This document shows positions 42,451 to 52,165 of a DNA stretch of 64,000 bases, one piece after another; positions within the stretch are counted from its first letter, which is position 1, and each line of letters opens with the position of its first letter. Source of the stretch: Paracoccus litorisediminis (GTDB taxonomy: Bacteria; Pseudomonadota; Alphaproteobacteria; Rhodobacterales; Rhodobacteraceae); the NCBI RefSeq assembly GCF_009711205.1, contig NZ_WMIG01000003.1, positions 186,001 through 250,000 on the forward strand, given 5' to 3'. The notes below the pieces were generated by a model. The model was given only the letters and a program-made list of their open reading frames with translations, ran no database searches and was not told where the DNA came from. The position numbers and the translations under genes are program-made.

Positions 42451-44079
42451 ATGTTCCTGAAAACCGGCACGGGATGGCAGATCGCCGCCATCCTGATCGC
42501 GGCCCTTGTTCTTCTGCCGGTCGCCGTGCTGGTCGGATTTGCCCTGCAGGGCAGCATCGGGCTGTGGCCGCATCTGATCCGCAATGTGCTGGCCAATGCC
42601 CTGATGCAGACCGCGATCCTGCTGGCCGGGGTGGGCAGCATCGTCGCCGTCATCGGCACGGTGACGGCATGGCTGATTGCGGGCTTCGACTTTCCGGGCC
42701 GCCGCCTGCTGGGCTGGGCCTTGCTGCTGCCCCTGGCGGTGCCGACCTATATCATTGCCTATGCCTATCTGGACATCCTGCACCCGGTCGGCCCGGTGCA
42801 ATCCCTGATCCGCGAGATGCTGGGCTATGCCAGCCCGCGCGATTTCCGCCTGCCCGACATCCGGTCGATGGCGGGCTGCATCCTGCTGCTGGGCTTTGTG
42901 CTTTACCCCTATGTCTACCTGCCGGTGCGCGCGCTGTTTGCCACGCAGGCCGCGAACCTGCTGGAGGCCTCGCGCACCTTGGGTGCGGGGCCGGTGCGGG
43001 TGTTCTGGCGCATCGTCCTGCCACTGGCCCGCCCGGCCATCGCCGTCGGCATGGCCCTAGCGCTGATGGAGACGCTGAACGACATCGGCGCGGCCGAGTT
43101 TCTGGGCGTGCGCACGCTGACCGTTTCCGTCTATTCGACATGGATCAACCGCACCGACCTGCCCGGAGCGGCGCAGATCGCGCTGGTCATGCTGGCGATC
43201 GTCGTGGCGCTGGTCATGATCGAGCGTCGGGCCCGGCGCGGGCAGCTTTATGCGGGCAGTTCACGCCGGTTGCTGCCGCTGTCGCGGGTGCGGCTGCGCG
43301 GGGCTGCGGCATGGGGCGCGACGCTGTTCTGCGCCCTGCCGGTGCTGATCGGCTTTGCCGCCCCCGCCGCCTATCTGGTCCGGCAGGCGTGGCGGCGCGT
43401 GGCCTTTTCCGGCATCCCGTCGCGGATCTGGGTCGAGGCCGGGCAGACCGCCGCGCTGGCGCTGACCGCCACGCTGGTCGCCGTGGGGCTGGGCCTGATC
43501 ATCAGCGCCGCACCCCGACTGCATCCGAACGCGCTGACCCGCGGGGCGGCGCGGGTATCGACGCTGGGCTATGCGGTGCCGGGCACGATCCTTGCCATCG
43601 GGCTGCTGCCGGTCATCACCTTTGCCGACCGCCAGATCAGCGGCGTCCTTGGCTGGTTCATGGACAGCACCCCGCAACTGATCCTGCTGGGCTCGGGCGC
43701 GGCGCTGATCCATGCCTATGTCGCGCGCTTCCTTGCCATCGCCAGCGGCGGGATCGAGGCCGGGATGACCCGCATCCCGATCAGCCTTGACCATGCCGCG
43801 CGCAGCATGGGCCAGAACCCCTCGGGGGTGTTTCGCAATATCCATGTGCCGCTGTCGCGCGCCTCGATGGCGGCGGCGGGGCTGCTGATCTTTGTCGATT
43901 GCGTCAAGGAACTGCCCGCGACCCTGCTGCTGCGCCCGCTGAATGTCGAAACGCTGGCCACGCATCTGTATGGCGAGGCCGCGCGCGGCACCTATGAGGA
44001 CGCCTCCATCGCGGCCCTGCTGATCGTGCTGATCGGTATGCTGCCCGTGGCGCTGCTGTCGCGCAGCATCCGGGCCTGA
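42451..44079 (+). CDS. fbpB: Ferric iron ABC transporter permease, fused two-domain (FbpB-like)
   Basis: A 542-aa inner-membrane permease formed of two homologous halves, each with about six helices. The EAA-type loops are in LLEASRTLGAGPVRVFWRI (first half) and ARSMGQNPSGVFRNIHVP (second half). Fused permeases of about 500-550 aa are characteristic of FbpB/SfuB iron transporters. GAGGAG lies before the ATG. Confidence 0.93.
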   Translation: MFLKTGTGWQIAAILIAALVLLPVAVLVGFALQGSIGLWPHLIRNVLANALMQTAILLAGVGSIVAVIGTVTAWLIAGFDFPGRRLLGWALLLPLAVPTYIIAYAYLDILHPVGPVQSLIREMLGYASPRDFRLPDIRSMAGCILLLGFVLYPYVYLPVRALFATQAANLLEASRTLGAGPVRVFWRIVLPLARPAIAVGMALALMETLNDIGAAEFLGVRTLTVSVYSTWINRTDLPGAAQIALVMLAIVVALVMIERRARRGQLYAGSSRRLLPLSRVRLRGAAAWGATLFCALPVLIGFAAPAAYLVRQAWRRVAFSGIPSRIWVEAGQTAALALTATLVAVGLGLIISAAPRLHPNALTRGAARVSTLGYAVPGTILAIGLLPVITFADRQISGVLGWFMDSTPQLILLGSGAALIHAYVARFLAIASGGIEAGMTRIPISLDHAARSMGQNPSGVFRNIHVPLSRASMAAAGLLIFVDCVKELPATLLLRPLNVETLATHLYGEAARGTYEDASIAALLIVLIGMLPVALLSRSIRA

Positions 44080-44117
44080 AAAACCGGTGATCTGTAAAGC
44101 CTTATACTAAAATATAT

Positions 44118-44146
44118 TTGGAAACTCATCAGAATAGGGCAATATT
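44118..44146 (+). promoter_or_regulatory. Candidate promoter of the TRAP binding-protein gene
   Basis: TTGGAA (44118-44123) and AATATT (44141-44146) are 17 bases apart within an AT-rich 108-base gap after fbpB. The gap also ends with GGGAGGA before the ATG. Visual match only. Confidence 0.35.
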
Positions 44147-44187
44147 TCCCGTGGGAGATAAGTCCATAATAATCTGGGAGGAATTAA

Positions 44188-45174
44188 ATGGGACTTGCAA
44201 GAATGCTGCTGATCGGCGGCACGATACTGGCTGCGGGGGCGGGGGCCGCCGTCGCTGCCGATTGCGAAATCAACCTGCGCTCGGCTGACACCCACCCCGC
44301 CGGTTATCCGACGGTCGAGGCCGTGCGCTGGATGGGCGATCAGGTCAAGGAACGCAGTCAGGGCCGCATCTGCCTGGAAGTGTTCCCGGCATCCGTGCTG
44401 GGCGAGGAAAAGGACACCATTGAACAGACCCAGTTCGGCGTCATCGACATGGTGCGTGCGTCCTTCGGCCCGTTCAACAACCTTGTGCCGGAAACGCAGA
44501 TCGTTTCGCTGCCCTATATCTTCCGTTCGCCCCAGCACATGTACAAGGTGATGGACGGCGCGGTTGGTGAGCAGATCGCCGAAGGGTTCGCCCAGCATGA
44601 CCTGATCGTGCTTGGCTATTACGACGGCGGCGCGCGCAGCTTCTACAACGGGCAGAAGCCGATCAAGTCGATCGACGACCTGAAGGGGATGAAGTTCCGC
44701 GTCATGCAGTCGGATGTCTTTGTCGACATGATGGCCGCCTTTGGCGCGAATGCGACGCCGATGCCTTACGGCGAGGTCTATTCCGCCATCCAGACCGGCG
44801 TCATCGACGGGGCGGAAAACAACCCGGCCAGCTACGACACCTCGGGCCATTTCGAGGTGGCGAAATACTACACGCTGGACGAACACCTGATCATGCCGGA
44901 AGTGCTGGCGATCTCGAAGGTGACATGGGAAAAGCTGGCCCCCGAGGATCAGGCCCTGCTGAAGACGGCGGGCAAGGAATCCGTCGGCGTGATGCGTGAC
45001 CTGTGGGCCAAGAAGATCGCGGAATCCGAACAGGCCGTCGAAAAGGCCGGGTCCGAGATCATCCGCGGCATCGACAAGACCCCCTTCATCGCCGCGATGG
45101 AGCCGGTCTATGCGAAATACGTGACGACACCCGAGGCAAAGACCATGGTCGACACCATCCGCTCGACCGAGTGA
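44188..45174 (+). CDS. TRAP transporter solute-binding protein (DctP family)
   Basis: A 328-aa periplasmic protein. The signal peptide ends near residue 25 (AVAADCEIN). The DctP-family pattern includes [34 protein letters not shown] with the conserved Arg, and [24 protein letters not shown]. These proteins bind organic acids for TRAP transporters. No DctQ/DctM membrane genes are near, so it is an orphan in this window. A hairpin follows. Confidence 0.9.
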   Translation: MGLARMLLIGGTILAAGAGAAVAADCEINLRSADTHPAGYPTVEAVRWMGDQVKERSQGRICLEVFPASVLGEEKDTIEQTQFGVIDMVRASFGPFNNLVPETQIVSLPYIFRSPQHMYKVMDGAVGEQIAEGFAQHDLIVLGYYDGGARSFYNGQKPIKSIDDLKGMKFRVMQSDVFVDMMAAFGANATPMPYGEVYSAIQTGVIDGAENNPASYDTSGHFEVAKYYTLDEHLIMPEVLAISKVTWEKLAPEDQALLKTAGKESVGVMRDLWAKKIAESEQAVEKAGSEIIRGIDKTPFIAAMEPVYAKYVTTPEAKTMVDTIRSTE

Positions 45175-45183
45175 CGCTACGTC

Positions 45184-45207
45184 GGCGGCGTCCGCAGGGG
45201 CGCCGCC
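45184..45207 (+). terminator. Hairpin after the TRAP binding-protein gene
   Basis: Perfect 7-bp stem GGCGGCG (45184-45190) / CGCCGCC (45201-45207), 10-base loop, 9 bases after the stop. There is no clear T-run, so it is only terminator-like. Confidence 0.5.
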
Positions 45208-45213
45208 ACATCT

Positions 45214-45255
45214 CTGTCACGCAAGATTTCACAAACCATCACAGACCCGTTACAT
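45214..45255 (+). promoter_or_regulatory. Pho-box-like tandem repeats before the phosphatase autotransporter
   Basis: Units CTGTCAC (45214), TTTCACA (45227), ATCACAG (45238) and GTTACAT (45249) follow one another; the last three are exactly 11 bases apart, the spacing of PhoB half-sites, and the first matches the CTGTCA(T) core best. A -10-like CATAGT (45277-45282) lies downstream. Since the next gene encodes an acid-phosphatase-type protein, PhoB control is plausible. Confidence 0.45.
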
Positions 45256-45302
45256 CCGTGACGTAGCTGCCCCAGTCATAGTTTGAGACTTGGGGAAAAT
45301 CA

Positions 45303-48287
45303 TTGAAACTTAAGACTTTGCTGGGCGTGACCGTTGCGGTCTGCGCCTTGTTTACCGCTGCCGGTTCGCAGGCGCAGAACGTCACCGAAATCGGCGCGAC
45401 CAATCTTTTGCAGGATTTCAGCCTGCTGATGAACACGCCCGAAGGGCGGCAGGTGCTGGCCCAGAACCTTGCCACCGCCATCGCCACCAACAACAACGCC
45501 ACCGGGGCCGAGCGCGCGCAGGCGCTTTATGACAACACCATTGCGGCACTGATCGGCTCGACCCAGAACGGCATGCTGGTGACGGATGCGCTGGGATCGA
45601 AGCTGAAGACGGCCTTCGAGGCGACGAATACGCTGTCGCCCGATTACCGCTCGACCACGTTTTCGCCCGCCTTCCAGTCGATGATGTCGCAGGCGACCGG
45701 GCTGTCGATGGCGGCCGCCGACGTGTCCAAGGATTTCTACGCCCGTGGCGCGGCGCATGGCCATCCGGTCAGCGGGATCGCCCTGCCCTCGGGCGGGCAA
45801 TACAGCATCTATGATCTGGCCTATCAGCCCGATCCGGCCCATGCGAATGCTTCGGGCAATTCGCGCCCGGTGCAGGTCGCGCCCGACCAGATGCAGAACT
45901 TTGCCGGGCAGGATTATTTCGGCAACCAGACCGACGCGGCGTCGGCTGCCTGGTCGACGATCAGCACCAGCCCGGCATTCCCCAGCGGCCACAGCGCCTT
46001 TGGCTTTTCCTCCACGCTGCTGCTGGCGACCATGCTGCCCGAACGCTATCAGCAACTGATGGCGCGCGGCTCGGAATATGGCAACAGCCGGGTGGTGCTG
46101 GGCGTGCATTACCCTCTGGACGTGATCGGCGCGCGCATCCAGTCGACCTATACGCTGGCGCAGATGTTGAACAACAACCCCGATTATACCGGGCTTGCCA
46201 CCACCAGCCTGTTCGGCCAGCCGATGACCACCGCGGATGATTTCCAGACGCTGTGGGCGACGGCCCGCGACGATCTGCGCACGATGCTGGAACAGGAATG
46301 CGGCGCCTCCATCGCCACCTGCATCGCGGAAAGTGAGACAGACCGCTTCAGCGACAGCGATGCCAATGACGCGGCCTATCAGTATCGGCTGACCTACGGC
46401 ATGGACACGGTCGGCGACACCACCTTGGCCGCGGTCGTGCCCGAAGGGGCCGAGGTGCTGATCGCCAGCCGCTTCCCCTATATGACCACCGCCCAGCTGC
46501 GCGAGGTTCTGGCCTCGACCGAGCTGCAATCGGGCCATGTTCTGGATGACGGCTCGGGCTGGGCGCGGCTGGACCTGTACACCGCCGCCGGGGGTTTCGG
46601 CGCGTTCGATCAGGACGTGGACGTGACGCTGACCCGGATGGATGGCGGCTTTTCGGCCTCGGACGAATGGAGCAATGACATCACCGGCAGCGGCGGGCTG
46701 ACCCTGCGCGGCAATGGCACCTTGGAACTGTCGGGCGACAACAGCTATTCCGGCGCGACCCATGTGGCGGGCGGGACGCTGAATGTTTCGGGCAGCGTGA
46801 CCAGCGCGACCACGGTGCAGGACGGCGCGCGCATCGGCGGCACGGGCCAGACGGGCGATCTGACCGTGGCCTCGGGCGGCACGCTGGCACCGGGCAACAG
46901 CATCGGCACCTTGAGTGTCGATGGCGACCTGACGCTTGCGGAAGGCGCGATCTATCAGGTCGAGGCTGATGCTGCGGGCAACAGCGACCGCGTCGATGTC
47001 ACCGGCACGGCCAGCCTGAATGGCGGCGTTTTCGCGCTGGCCTCGGACGGTGATTACGCCATCGCGACCGATTACCGCATCCTGACGGCGGCGGGCGGGA
47101 TCAGCGGGGCATTCGCCAGTTCCGACGTGGATTCGGCCTTCCTCGATACCAGCCTGACCTATGGCGCCCATGACGTGACACTGCGGTTTGACCGCAATGA
47201 CACCGCCTTCCGGCAGGCCGCGACAAGCCGCAACGGTCGCGCCACCGCCGACGCCATCGAGGCGCTTGGCGCGGGGCATGAGGTCTTTGACGCGCTGGTC
47301 TTTTCGGATGCGCGGACGGCGGGCGAATCCTTCGACCAGCTTTCGGGCGAGATCCACGCCTCGGTCGCCGGTGCGATGACCGAAATGGCCGCGAATATCG
47401 ACAGCGCGGTTCGCGACCGCATCGGTGAGGCGACCGGCGATCAGCAGGCCGCCGCGACCCATGCCGCCCAGATGGGCGCGGGGCAGATCTGGTGGCAGGC
47501 CTATGGCAACTGGGCCGAAACCGATGGTGGCGAGGTCTCGGACCGGTCGCGTTCGAGCGGCGGCACGCTGGTCGGCTATGATGCCGAGGCCGAAAACGGC
47601 TGGCGCGGCGGCTTCTTTGCCGGGTTCGGCAGCGGCTCGGTGTCGCTGGACGATCAGCATGCGCGGGCCGAGATCGACAGCTATCACCTTGGCGTCTATG
47701 GCGGCACCCGTCAGGGCGCGCTGGGGCTGCGCTTCGGGGCCAGCCATACGCTGAACAAGCTGGAAACCCAGCGCCGCGCGACATGGGCCGACCGGACCGA
47801 GACGCTGACCGCCGATTACGACGCGCAGACCACGCGCCTGTTCGGCGAGGCCAATTGGCAGATGCAGACCTCGCAGGGGCAATTCACCCCCTTCGCCGCG
47901 TTTGAGCATGTCAGCCTGAATTCGGACAGCTTCACCGAGAAGGGCGGCGACGCCGCGCTGCATAGCGACGGGCTGGACATGAACACCACCTTCACCACCT
48001 TGGGCCTGCGGGCTGAACGCGCGGTGAAACCGGGCAGCATTCTGCGCGGCGAACTGGGCTGGCAGCATGCCTTTGGCGATATCGACCCGATGGCGGCGGT
48101 GGCCTTCGGCGGAGGCGAGGCCTTTGACGTAGCAGGTGCGCCGATTGCCAAGGATGCGGCGATCCTGCGCGGGGCGCTGGACATGGCGCTGACCGATGAC
48201 GCCCGCGTCTCGGTCGGTTATGCGGGCCAGTTCGGGGACGGGGCCAGCGACCAGTCGCTGACCGCCGATCTGCGGGTGCGCTTCTGA
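45303..48287 (+). CDS. Autotransporter with acid phosphatase (PAP2) passenger
   Basis: A 994-aa type Va secreted protein. The TTG start with GGGGA 6 bases upstream gives MKLKTLLGVTVAVCALFTA, a signal peptide ending near AQA (25). The passenger has class A acid phosphatase/PAP2 motifs FPSGHSAFGFS (about 224-234) and SRVVLGVHYPLDV (about 262-274). A PATR-type beta repeat is at about 463-510 (LELSGDNSYSGATHVAGGTL). The autotransporter beta-barrel covers about 725-994, ending in LRVRF with terminal aromatic Phe. Phosphate release from organic esters at the cell surface is the likely role. Confidence 0.92.
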   Translation: MKLKTLLGVTVAVCALFTAAGSQAQNVTEIGATNLLQDFSLLMNTPEGRQVLAQNLATAIATNNNATGAERAQALYDNTIAALIGSTQNGMLVTDALGSKLKTAFEATNTLSPDYRSTTFSPAFQSMMSQATGLSMAAADVSKDFYARGAAHGHPVSGIALPSGGQYSIYDLAYQPDPAHANASGNSRPVQVAPDQMQNFAGQDYFGNQTDAASAAWSTISTSPAFPSGHSAFGFSSTLLLATMLPERYQQLMARGSEYGNSRVVLGVHYPLDVIGARIQSTYTLAQMLNNNPDYTGLATTSLFGQPMTTADDFQTLWATARDDLRTMLEQECGASIATCIAESETDRFSDSDANDAAYQYRLTYGMDTVGDTTLAAVVPEGAEVLIASRFPYMTTAQLREVLASTELQSGHVLDDGSGWARLDLYTAAGGFGAFDQDVDVTLTRMDGGFSASDEWSNDITGSGGLTLRGNGTLELSGDNSYSGATHVAGGTLNVSGSVTSATTVQDGARIGGTGQTGDLTVASGGTLAPGNSIGTLSVDGDLTLAEGAIYQVEADAAGNSDRVDVTGTASLNGGVFALASDGDYAIATDYRILTAAGGISGAFASSDVDSAFLDTSLTYGAHDVTLRFDRNDTAFRQAATSRNGRATADAIEALGAGHEVFDALVFSDARTAGESFDQLSGEIHASVAGAMTEMAANIDSAVRDRIGEATGDQQAAATHAAQMGAGQIWWQAYGNWAETDGGEVSDRSRSSGGTLVGYDAEAENGWRGGFFAGFGSGSVSLDDQHARAEIDSYHLGVYGGTRQGALGLRFGASHTLNKLETQRRATWADRTETLTADYDAQTTRLFGEANWQMQTSQGQFTPFAAFEHVSLNSDSFTEKGGDAALHSDGLDMNTTFTTLGLRAERAVKPGSILRGELGWQHAFGDIDPMAAVAFGGGEAFDVAGAPIAKDAAILRGALDMALTDDARVSVGYAGQFGDGASDQSLTADLRVRF

Positions 48288-48293
48288 ACGGAT

Positions 48294-48318
48294 GGGCAGG
48301 GCGATGACCGCCCTGCCC
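48294..48318. terminator. Bidirectional terminator-like hairpin between convergent genes
   Basis: Perfect 10-bp stem GGGCAGGGCG (48294-48303) / CGCCCTGCCC (48309-48318), 5-base loop. It sits 7 bases after the autotransporter stop and before the convergent ABC binding-protein gene. Confidence 0.65.
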
Positions 48319-48366
48319 GTTCCTGCCCCCAGTTCTGGCCCGTGCGGCGAAATCCTCGCGGGCCAT

Positions 48367-49290
48367 TCAATATTGTGGCAGCCCCGGCGGGTTGACCTGC
48401 GAGGTCTCCAGCGCTTCTTCGGCGACATGCCAGCGCGTCAGGGTGCGGCCATAGCTGCCATCCGCGACCAGCCCGTTGATCGCCTCGGTCAGCGCCTGCG
48501 CCAGACCGGAATCCTTGCGCGTGGTCACCGCCACGTCGGAGCGGTCGGGCCAACCCGCGCTCAGCGTCCCCGCCTGCCGGATGTCGCCATCCCGCGCCGC
48601 GATGAACACCAACTGCGCGTTCGGCTGGACGATCACATCGGCGCGGCCGGCGCGCAAAGCCAGCAGCTTGGTCGCCTCATCGTCGTAATAGACCAGCGTG
48701 CTTTCCGGCAAACCGGCCTGAACGTTCAGGCGGCCCCATTCGTTCAGGATGCGTTCCTGATTGGTGCCGATGCCGACGATGATGGTCAGCCCGGCAATGT
48801 CCTTGGGCTGGGTGATCGTGTCGACCTTGCTGTCTTTGGCCACGAAAAAGCCGTGCAGGCCCTGCCGATAGGTCGAGAAATCGTATTTCAGCTTGCGTTC
48901 CTCGGTCACGCCGACATTGGAAATCACCGCATCGACCTTGCCCGATTGCAGCGCCAGCGGCCAATCCGCCCATGCGGTCGGGACCAGCTTCAGTTGCAGC
49001 CCAAGGCTTTCGGCCAGAAGCGAGGCGATATCGGGATCGGCCCCGACGATGGTTTCGGTATCGGTGGCATAGGTCGACAGCGGCGGCCCACCGGGATTGG
49101 TGGCGATGGTCAGCACGCCCGGCTCGGCAAAGGCGAAATCCTTGGGGATCGCGGCCACGGCCTTGGGGTTCAGGACGGTATGCTGCCGCGCCGCCTGTTC
49201 CGGCGTCAGGTCAAAGGGCAGATCGGCGGCATAAGCGGGAATACTCAGCGCCAGCAGGATCGGGGCGGCAATGCGCGAAAGGGTGGTCAT
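48367..49290 (-). CDS. Amino-acid-type ABC transporter binding protein, copy 2
   Basis: A 307-aa periplasmic binding protein of the polar amino acid family (SBP_bac_3). The signal peptide ends in IPAYAADLPF. Typical segments are GADPDIASLLAESLGL, WADWPLALQSGKVDAVISNVGVTEERKLKYDF. The start at 49290 is chosen from the signal peptide; the open frame continues upstream without homology. It is a clear paralogue of the next gene and the last gene of the seven-gene operon. Probably supplies an S-modified cysteine or related amino acid to the fused permease-ATPase. Confidence 0.9.
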   Translation of the reverse strand: MTTLSRIAAPILLALSIPAYAADLPFDLTPEQAARQHTVLNPKAVAAIPKDFAFAEPGVLTIATNPGGPPLSTYATDTETIVGADPDIASLLAESLGLQLKLVPTAWADWPLALQSGKVDAVISNVGVTEERKLKYDFSTYRQGLHGFFVAKDSKVDTITQPKDIAGLTIIVGIGTNQERILNEWGRLNVQAGLPESTLVYYDDEATKLLALRAGRADVIVQPNAQLVFIAARDGDIRQAGTLSAGWPDRSDVAVTTRKDSGLAQALTEAINGLVADGSYGRTLTRWHVAEEALETSQVNPPGLPQY

Positions 49291-49345
49291 GTCATCGGGC
49301 CTTTCTGGGAATAGCCCCCGCCCGCGATGGACGGGGGCGCATGGG

Positions 49346-50284
49346 TCACTTCTTGGCCAGTCCCGGCGGGTTGGTGCGCGATTCCGACAGCGATTCCGCG
49401 TCCAGACCCCAGCGGCCCAGCGACTTGCCATAATTGCCGTTCTGGATCTGGGCGTTCAGCGCGGCGGTAATGGCGGGGGCAAGGCCTGCATCCTTGCGCG
49501 TCGCCACGGCGATTTCGGCGGTATCAGGGAAACCGCCCGACAGCGTGCCGACATTCTTGATCTTGCCGTCCTTGGCCGCCTTGAAGCCCGAGGTCGCGTT
49601 CGGCCCCAGATAGAATTCGATCCGCCCCGATTCCAGCGCCAGATCCTGCAGGACCGGATCGTCGAAATAGCTCAGTTCGGTATCGGCCAGACCCTCGGCC
49701 TTGTTCTCCTCGATCCAGCGCAGCAGGATTTCTTCCTGATTGGTCCCCGAGGACACCGAGCCATGCAGCCCGGCCACGTCCTGCCGCTTGGTGATCGCGG
49801 TGATCTTGCTGTCATGGGGCACATAGAAGCCCAGCAGGTCGTTGCGATAGGTCGAGAAGTCGAACTTTTCCTTGCGCTCCTCGGTCACGGTGATGTTGTG
49901 GATCGCCGCGTCGAACTTGCCCGAGGTCACGCCCAGCGGCCAGTCGGCCCAGGCGATCGGGATCAGCTCCAGCTCCAGCCCAAGGCTGTCGGCAACCAGC
50001 TGCGCCACGTCGGGTTCGCTGCCGATCGGGGTCTTGGTGTCGCTGGCATAGACCGCGAACGGCAGGTTGCCGGGGACCGAGGCCACGGTCAGCTTGCCCG
50101 GATTGACGAATTTGTAATCCTTGGGCAGCAGGTCGATGGCGGCCTGCACCTTGTCGGCGCGGACGCGCTCGGGCTGCTCGGGGCTAAGGTCCACGCGGAT
50201 CTGTTCGGCGGCCAGCGCCGGGCCGGACAGGGTCAGGGCAGCGGCGGCGGCCAGAAGCCAGCGGCGGGTCGGATTGGTGGTCAT
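49346..50284 (-). CDS. Amino-acid-type ABC transporter binding protein, copy 1
   Basis: A 312-aa binding protein, SBP_bac_3 family. A signal peptide ends in GPALAAEQ. EPDVAQLVADSLGLELEL, WADWPLGVTSGKFDAAIHN and TVTEERKEKFDFSTYRND align with copy 2 almost block for block; both end in NPPGL. GAAAGGATC precedes the ATG. Two tandem binding proteins for one transporter parallel TcyJ/TcyK of Bacillus and widen the range of substrates. Confidence 0.92.
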   Translation of the reverse strand: MTTNPTRRWLLAAAAALTLSGPALAAEQIRVDLSPEQPERVRADKVQAAIDLLPKDYKFVNPGKLTVASVPGNLPFAVYASDTKTPIGSEPDVAQLVADSLGLELELIPIAWADWPLGVTSGKFDAAIHNITVTEERKEKFDFSTYRNDLLGFYVPHDSKITAITKRQDVAGLHGSVSSGTNQEEILLRWIEENKAEGLADTELSYFDDPVLQDLALESGRIEFYLGPNATSGFKAAKDGKIKNVGTLSGGFPDTAEIAVATRKDAGLAPAITAALNAQIQNGNYGKSLGRWGLDAESLSESRTNPPGLAKK

Positions 50285-50317
50285 GGTCTTGATCCTTTCG
50301 GGGTGTGAGGGGTCCGG

Positions 50318-50339
50318 CTGCCCGGATCGGTCCGGGCAG
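50318..50339 (-). other. Intercistronic hairpin upstream of the binding-protein genes
   Basis: Perfect 9-bp stem CTGCCCGGA / TCCGGGCAG with 4-base loop in the 84-base gap between the ABC fusion gene and the first binding-protein gene. It has no T-run. It could protect or process the mRNA so that binding proteins are made in excess. Confidence 0.5.
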
Positions 50340-50368
50340 GTCGAGATTTCGGTTGAAGGGTTGGGGGC

Positions 50369-52165
50369 TTACAGAACCTTGGCCAGGAAAGCCGCGGTCC
50401 GGGGATGTTTCGGGCGGGTCAGGATCTGGTCCGGCGCGCCGGCCTCAATCACGCGGCCCTGCTCCATGAAGACGATGCTGTCGGCGACTTCGCGGGCAAA
50501 GCCGATCTCATGGGTGACGATGACCAGCGTGATGCCGGAACGCGCCAGCTCCTTGATCACGTCCAGCACCTCGCCCACCAATTCCGGATCAAGGGCGCTG
50601 GTCGGTTCGTCGAACAGCAGGACCTTGGGCCGCAGGGCCAGCGTCCGGGCAATGGCCACGCGCTGCTGCTGGCCGCCGGAAAGCTGGCGCGGATAGGCGT
50701 CGGCCTTATCCTCAAGCCCCACGCGGGCCAGCAATTCACGGGCCTGCGCCTCGGCCTCGGGTCGGCTCAGGCCGCGCACGGTGACCGGGGCCTCGGTGAT
50801 GTTTTCCAGCACGGTCAGATGCGGGAACAGGTTGAAGTTCTGGAACACCATGCCGATTTCGGTGCGCCGGGCCAGAATGTCCTTTTCGCGCAGTTCGTGC
50901 AGGGCGTCGCCGTCGCGGCGGTAGCCGATCAGCTCTCCATCGACGGCGATCAGGCCACGGTCCACGCGCTCCAGATGGTTGATGGTGCGCAGCAGCGTCG
51001 ATTTGCCCGAGCCCGACGGCCCGATGATCGCGGTGACGCTGCCCGCCGGAAAGGTCAGGGCGATATCGTCCAGCACCTTCAGATCGCCAAAGCTTTTCGA
51101 CACGCCGTGGATTTCGACCTCGGCCCCTTTCGGCAGCGCGGCCAGCGCCTGCTGCGGGATCGCGGTGGCCGGACGCCATGTCGGCGGCAGTGGCGCGATT
51201 TCCAACGCGCGTGTCGGCGGGGTCAAGGGCACCAGACCAAGGCGGGCAAAGAACACCCGGAAGGCATTGGGCGGCAGGGTCCGCACCGCACCACGGGCAT
51301 AGTGGCGTTCGATGTGATACTGGATCACCGACAGCACCGACAGGATGATCAGGTACCAGACCGTCGCCACCATCAGCAGCGGAATGACCTCGAGGTTGCG
51401 GCGATAGATGATCTGCACGGTATAGAACAGCTCCGGCAGCGCCAGCACATAGACCATCGACGTGCCCTTGGCCAAGCCGATGATTTCATTGAAGGCGGTC
51501 GGCACGATGGCGCGCATCGCCTGCGGCAGAACGATCCGGCGCGCCTGATGCCCACGCGGCAGGCCAAGGGCGGCCGCGGCCTCGTGCTGGCCCTGATCGA
51601 CGGACAGGATGCCGCCACGGATCACCTCGGCCGAGAAGGCGCCAAGGTTCAGGGTCAGCCCCAGAACGGCGGCCAGAAACGGCGTCATCAGTTGCGTCGT
51701 CGACCAGCTGGCGAAGGTGATGTCGGTAAAGGGCACGCCCAGCGACACCGTCTGATACAGATAGCCAAGGTTGTTCAGGATCAGCAGCAGCACGATCAGC
51801 GGGATCGAGCGGAACAGCCAGATGAAGCCCCAGGACAGCGCCACCATCAGCGGCGCGCTGGACACCCGCGCAAGCGCCAGCAACGTCCCCAGCGCGAAAC
51901 CCAGGACCGCGCCAACCGCGGTCAGCAGCAGGGTGCGGCCCAGCCCGACCAGAACCGGTTCGGACAGGAACCATTCGGCAAAGACGCCCCAGCCCCAGCG
52001 CGGATTGCCAAGGACCGATTGCAGGATCAGCAACAGGATGATGCTGGCCGCGATCGTGGCCAATGTGCGGGCGCGGTGACGGACCGGGATCACCCGCAAA
52101 TCCGAGAGCTCGGCCGCCGAGGCGCGCGGCAAACGCGGCCCGCCGTCGATATCGATGACGCTCAT
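50369..52165 (-). CDS. Fused ABC permease-ATPase for polar amino acids
   Basis: A 598-aa protein joining a permease (about 1-300; helices near ATIAASIILLLILQSV and WGFIWLFRSIPLIVLLLIL, EAA loop GQHEAAAALGLPRGHQ) to an ATPase (about 345-598; Walker A GPSGSGKST, signature LSGGQQQRVAIARTLA, Walker B VLLFDEPTSALD). Most polar amino acid systems have these as separate genes. The permease alone forms a homodimer, so one gene can supply the complete core. It overlaps the acetyltransferase gene by ATGA. Confidence 0.93.
   Translation of the reverse strand: MSVIDIDGGPRLPRASAAELSDLRVIPVRHRARTLATIAASIILLLILQSVLGNPRWGWGVFAEWFLSEPVLVGLGRTLLLTAVGAVLGFALGTLLALARVSSAPLMVALSWGFIWLFRSIPLIVLLLILNNLGYLYQTVSLGVPFTDITFASWSTTQLMTPFLAAVLGLTLNLGAFSAEVIRGGILSVDQGQHEAAAALGLPRGHQARRIVLPQAMRAIVPTAFNEIIGLAKGTSMVYVLALPELFYTVQIIYRRNLEVIPLLMVATVWYLIILSVLSVIQYHIERHYARGAVRTLPPNAFRVFFARLGLVPLTPPTRALEIAPLPPTWRPATAIPQQALAALPKGAEVEIHGVSKSFGDLKVLDDIALTFPAGSVTAIIGPSGSGKSTLLRTINHLERVDRGLIAVDGELIGYRRDGDALHELREKDILARRTEIGMVFQNFNLFPHLTVLENITEAPVTVRGLSRPEAEAQARELLARVGLEDKADAYPRQLSGGQQQRVAIARTLALRPKVLLFDEPTSALDPELVGEVLDVIKELARSGITLVIVTHEIGFAREVADSIVFMEQGRVIEAGAPDQILTRPKHPRTAAFLAKVL

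Noticed and set aside
45300..48428. 1042-aa minus-strand frame opposite the autotransporter
   Set aside because: It mirrors the phosphatase autotransporter, which has signal peptide, catalytic motifs and beta-barrel; no recognisable domain in the mirror frame.
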